From NCBI RefSeq assembly GCF_964063325.1, contig NZ_OZ061315.1, positions 1,798,001 through 1,862,000 on the forward strand: a stretch of DNA of 64,000 nucleotides, given 5' to 3'. The first letter of the stretch is position 1, and the number at the start of each line of letters is the position of its first letter. The position numbers and the translations under genes are program-made. This document shows, in pieces, positions 60,971-64,000 of this stretch. Source of the stretch: Hafnia alvei. Lineage in GTDB: Bacteria; Pseudomonadota; Gammaproteobacteria; Enterobacterales; Enterobacteriaceae. The notes under the pieces were generated by a model, which saw only the letters and a program-made list of their open reading frames with translations, was not told where the DNA came from and did no database searches.

Positions 60971-62017
60971 ATGGATTACGATGGTTTAATTATTAATTAT
61001 AAATGGCGCATAGAGCAGACACTCACTCAAGATGAACGAGATCACCAACTTAAGCAAGGTGTAGTTCTTGATTTAAATAGCCAACGTATCGCGGATGATT
61101 TGTCGGTCATCCGCTTAACTTCTGGCTATATGGAGTTAGTCGATAAATATTATCAATTCAAGGGAATATTGACCAGTGTGATGTTGAGTATGTTTATATT
61201 ATCGATATGGGCAATCTTTGCTTTTTGGGGGGAGGCAATAATAGATATTGTCATGCATGGATTTAATAATGGAACAGTTTATTATGTTTTTAGTTTTATT
61301 GCTGGAGGCGGTTTTTTAATATTTCTATTAGTTTCCTTTTTTATGTTAAAAAAAGAATGCTTTGTTAGGACTCATTACCCAATTCGTTTTGATCGTAAAA
61401 ATAAGTTGGTGCATGTCTTTAGTTTAGAGAGTGAGATATACAGCGTAAAATGGGATGATATATTTTTTACAACGGGGGATGTTTTAGCGCATAAATACAC
61501 AAAAAGAAAAAATTACGATATTCGCGGTCACATTCTCGACCAAGATGGAAAAACCGTAATGAAAACATTTAATTTGGCAGCCTCGGCCTCAAATCATGTT
61601 GCGCTGCATCGTTATTGGGAATTTATACGTCGTTATATGGAAGAAGGCCCCGAGGCTGTTGCTGACATTATTAAACTTTGTCCACCGGTGGAAAAGAAAC
61701 GTGAGGGGATTTTTTTCGGCTATTGGTATGCATTAACGGTGTATTACGGAGCGCCACTTGTCGTTATGCCCATAATGATGGTGTTGGCTCTTATTGCTTG
61801 GCCTGGGCGAGTTTTTGCTATGTATACCAGCAGACGTCCTTTTTGGACACCAGAAGTTGAGGCTGCTTGTGTTATAGACCCAAACGATCCGTTCGATATG
61901 AGTGCGGCCGATAATCCAAAGTCTATAGCCCTTTGGATGTTGGGAATGGATAAATCGCATCGTTGTATTGATAAAATGCGGGCAAGGAAAATGAAAACTC
62001 TTGAACGTAAAGATTAA
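60971..62017 (+). CDS. DUF6708-like T6SS-linked membrane protein
   Basis: 348 residues with membrane helices at about 75-95 and 110-130, a central soluble domain (PIRFDRKNKLVHVFSLESE, VKWDDIFF), and another hydrophobic stretch at about 256-280. The end has RRPFWTPEVEAACVIDPNDPF. This pattern is familiar from DUF6708 proteins found in T6SS loci; no activity is established that I know of. It sits between the poly-Tyr family and tssA. The gap before it (60701-60970) holds no credible gene. Confidence 0.6.
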   Translation: MDYDGLIINYKWRIEQTLTQDERDHQLKQGVVLDLNSQRIADDLSVIRLTSGYMELVDKYYQFKGILTSVMLSMFILSIWAIFAFWGEAIIDIVMHGFNNGTVYYVFSFIAGGGFLIFLLVSFFMLKKECFVRTHYPIRFDRKNKLVHVFSLESEIYSVKWDDIFFTTGDVLAHKYTKRKNYDIRGHILDQDGKTVMKTFNLAASASNHVALHRYWEFIRRYMEEGPEAVADIIKLCPPVEKKREGIFFGYWYALTVYYGAPLVVMPIMMVLALIAWPGRVFAMYTSRRPFWTPEVEAACVIDPNDPFDMSAADNPKSIALWMLGMDKSHRCIDKMRARKMKTLERKD

Positions 62018-62180
62018 ATTTAAAGTATGTAAAATCGCCAGTTTTATAAATAGCACATTTTTTATTTAGACCCTTTTGCAGTTGCATGTTAAACCCCATC
62101 AAAAATACACGACCTTTCGTTATCGAATATTAAGTTAACTTACCGACGTAAAATTATAACTCTATGCTGGAGAATGAATA

Positions 62181-63773
62181 ATGCTACAGGGATTAATCGC
62201 CGCCAGCATGAACGGGCGCGATGCTTTGGCATTGGCGGGCGAGCAGGTGGCGCTGTGGGACAAATGGCTGTTACCGATTAGCGCCGATGCGCCTGCGGGG
62301 GAAGACCCGGGCTACGACGATGATTTTCAGCGCATGCGTGAAGAGGTTAACCGCCTGTCGGGCGCTGATACCGATCTTATCTGTCAGTTAGCCGAAAAGC
62401 TGTTGACCGCCGTGTGCAAAGACGTGCGGGTGGCGACCTATTATCTTTGGGCGCGGCTGCATCGCGATGGAGAAACCGGGCTTGCCGATGGCTTAACGCT
62501 GCTGGCGGGCGTGGTGTCTCGCTTTAGCGATACGGTGTTACCGCTGCGTGCGCATAGCCGCAAGGTGGCGATGGAGTGGCTGACCAGCAGCAAAGTGCTG
62601 GATAGCCTGTCGCGTTATCCGGAAGTGGTGAAAGCCGACGTGGAGCGCACGGTGGCCGCGTTGGCGCTGTTGGACAGCGCAATGCAGGTGTGGCCAGAGG
62701 AGGAGCGTCCATCGCTCGGCGGGCTTTATTCGGCGCTGGATGCACGTTTAGCGCAGGCGGGTGGTTTAGACGCCGTGGTGCCGCAGAACAGCGCGCCAGC
62801 GGGGCAAAAGGAAGAGGCGGGATCGACGCTGGGCTTACCCACGCTCAAGCAGATCCAATCAGGACGTGATTTGCTCGATCAGGCGCGAGAACTGGCGCGT
62901 TACCTGCGCGATCAGCCGCAGGGCTGGCTGTCGAGCAGTCGGCTGATGAAAAGCCTGCGTTGGGATACGGTGCATCAGTTGCCGCCGCAGGATGCCTCGG
63001 GGAATACGCGCTTAACGCCGCCGCGGGCCGACAACCGCGCCCAGCTTAAACGCCTATATATGCAACAAAGTTGGAATGAGTTGCTGGAACAGGTTGAGCG
63101 TATGTATGCCGAAGGCGTGAATCATTTTTGGCTCGATTTGCAGTGGTATGCCTGCCAAAGCCTGAGCAAACAAGGCCATCCTTATGACGCGTGGGGCGAT
63201 ATCGTGAAACGCGATTTGGGCATGTTTTTAGAGCGGTTGCCGGGTTTGGAAGAGATGACCTACAACGACGGTACACCGTTTGCCGATGAGGTGACCCGCG
63301 ATTGGATCACTCAGCATGTGAGCGGCAATCAAGAGCAGTGGGCTGCGCCGCCGGCGTCGACTCAGCCGCAGGGCGACGACGACGTGTTGGCGCTGGAAGG
63401 TGAAGCGTTGGCACAGGCCGATAGCGATGGCGTTGAAGCCGCGCTGACGTGGCTAAGCACCCGCTCGGGTATCCATACCCCGCGTAATCGCTGGTTGTTG
63501 CGGCTGTTGATGGCGCGTATTGCTGAGCAGTACGGTAAAAATGAGATGGCGCTGCATCTGTTAACCGAGCTGGATATTAACCCGTCCCAGCTGACGCTAG
63601 CGGAATGGGAGCCGGCGCTGAGTTTCGAGGTGAAAGCCCGTCTGCTGAAACTGCTACGGTTGAAATCGCAGCGCAATGATAGCGATAAAGCGGCGCTGGC
63701 ACGGCGTATGGAAACCTTGTTAGCCGGGCTGGTGAACATCGATCCGGTGAGAGCCGCCGTGCTGTGTGGCTGA
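62181..63773 (+). CDS. tssA: T6SS assembly protein TssA (ImpA family)
   Basis: 530 residues with the ImpA N-terminal domain (WLLPISADAPAGEDPGYDDDFQRM, VCKDVRVATYYLWA) and helical middle and C-terminal regions. TssA helps assemble the baseplate and caps or coordinates tube/sheath growth. GGAGAATGAATA precedes the ATG. The return to GC-rich sequence here matches the core T6SS genes rather than the cassette. Confidence 0.9.
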   Translation: MLQGLIAASMNGRDALALAGEQVALWDKWLLPISADAPAGEDPGYDDDFQRMREEVNRLSGADTDLICQLAEKLLTAVCKDVRVATYYLWARLHRDGETGLADGLTLLAGVVSRFSDTVLPLRAHSRKVAMEWLTSSKVLDSLSRYPEVVKADVERTVAALALLDSAMQVWPEEERPSLGGLYSALDARLAQAGGLDAVVPQNSAPAGQKEEAGSTLGLPTLKQIQSGRDLLDQARELARYLRDQPQGWLSSSRLMKSLRWDTVHQLPPQDASGNTRLTPPRADNRAQLKRLYMQQSWNELLEQVERMYAEGVNHFWLDLQWYACQSLSKQGHPYDAWGDIVKRDLGMFLERLPGLEEMTYNDGTPFADEVTRDWITQHVSGNQEQWAAPPASTQPQGDDDVLALEGEALAQADSDGVEAALTWLSTRSGIHTPRNRWLLRLLMARIAEQYGKNEMALHLLTELDINPSQLTLAEWEPALSFEVKARLLKLLRLKSQRNDSDKAALARRMETLLAGLVNIDPVRAAVLCG

Positions 63774-63850
63774 TACTGCCGCAGACAATGGCCTGATTTT
63801 GGTTTTACCTCCCCCTATTTTTTAACCTTTCTCATGAGAACACAATTCGC

Positions 63851-64000
63851 ATGGATGATTTAACTCTGCGCTATTTTGAAGCAGAAATGCGCTATCTGCG
63901 TGAAGCAGGTAAAGAATTTGCCGAAGCGCATCCTGACCGCGCGGCCATGCTTAATCTGGATAAGGTGGGCGCGCGCGATCCCTACGTGGAACGTCTGTTT
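63851..64000 (+). CDS. tssF: T6SS baseplate protein TssF, 5' part
   Basis: The first 50 codons of TssF (ImpG/VasA): MDDLTLRYFEAEMRYLREAG, then FAEAHPDRAAMLNL and DPYVERLF, the conserved N-terminus of the family. It is cut by the window end. Together with TssG, TssK and TssE it forms the baseplate wedge. The rest of the cluster (tssG, tssE, tssJ expected) lies beyond the window. Confidence 0.92.
   Translation, partial: MDDLTLRYFEAEMRYLREAGKEFAEAHPDRAAMLNLDKVGARDPYVERLF

Overview
The window looks like chromosome of a facultatively anaerobic enterobacterium. Evidence includes a yccA homologue next to a tRNA-Ser(UGA), an anaerobic-type (cobalt-early) cbi operon, and a T6SS in Klebsiella/Serratia-like gene order. 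The combination of glutamate mutase, B12 genes and this T6SS would fit Hafnia or a close relative. That genus is an inference from memory, not a demonstrated assignment.

Layout. (1) 60-1081: yccA and tRNA-Ser. (2) 1068-6244: a small decayed island between a 14-bp repeat of the tRNA 3' end. It holds an MFS transporter, a transsulfuration-type PLP enzyme cut by an IS911-like element, a MerR-type regulator with a matching 19-bp-spacer promoter, and a broken integrase. (3) 6332-15347: an anaplerotic/fermentative glutamine-glutamate module on the minus strand: dicarboxylate/amino-acid symporter plus glutaminase, then glutamate mutase (S, L, E), methylaspartate ammonia-lyase and an AtuA-like/DUF4387 pair. 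(4) 16004-31918: B12 genes. pduX and cobA are on the minus strand; cbiD, T, F, H, L, M, N, Q, O, P, cobS and cobT are on the plus strand, followed by a LysR regulator, a class I fumarase (possible mesaconase) and the corrinoid adenosyltransferase. cbiA, B, C, E, G, J, K and cobU are not in this operon; short ORFs with overlapping stops and starts sit where E, G, K and U would be. Regions 3 and 4 fit together: B12 made and adenosylated here is the cofactor of the glutamate mutase made next door. A perfect FNR-type palindrome lies between them.

(5) 31919-34129: long intergenic DNA around an orphan LuxR-type regulator, with operator-like repeats and RcsAB-box-like dyads. (6) 34130-64000: a type VI secretion cluster: tssB, tssC, tssK, tssL, an OmpA-domain protein, hcp, clpV and vgrG. 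Next comes an AT-rich effector cassette: a DUF4123 adaptor, five tandem DUF3304 immunity-type genes (one frameshifted), a Tle1-type DUF2235 phospholipase, PAAR and a membrane protein. Then follow tssM, a tandem family of T6SS-linked membrane proteins ending in runs of tyrosine with pseudogene debris, a DUF6708-type protein, tssA, and the start of tssF at the window edge.

The most interesting signals are the gapped cbi operon with its mini-ORFs, the immunity array carrying fossil effector starts, the poly-Tyr paralogue family, and the MerR-type promoter stranded behind an IS insertion.
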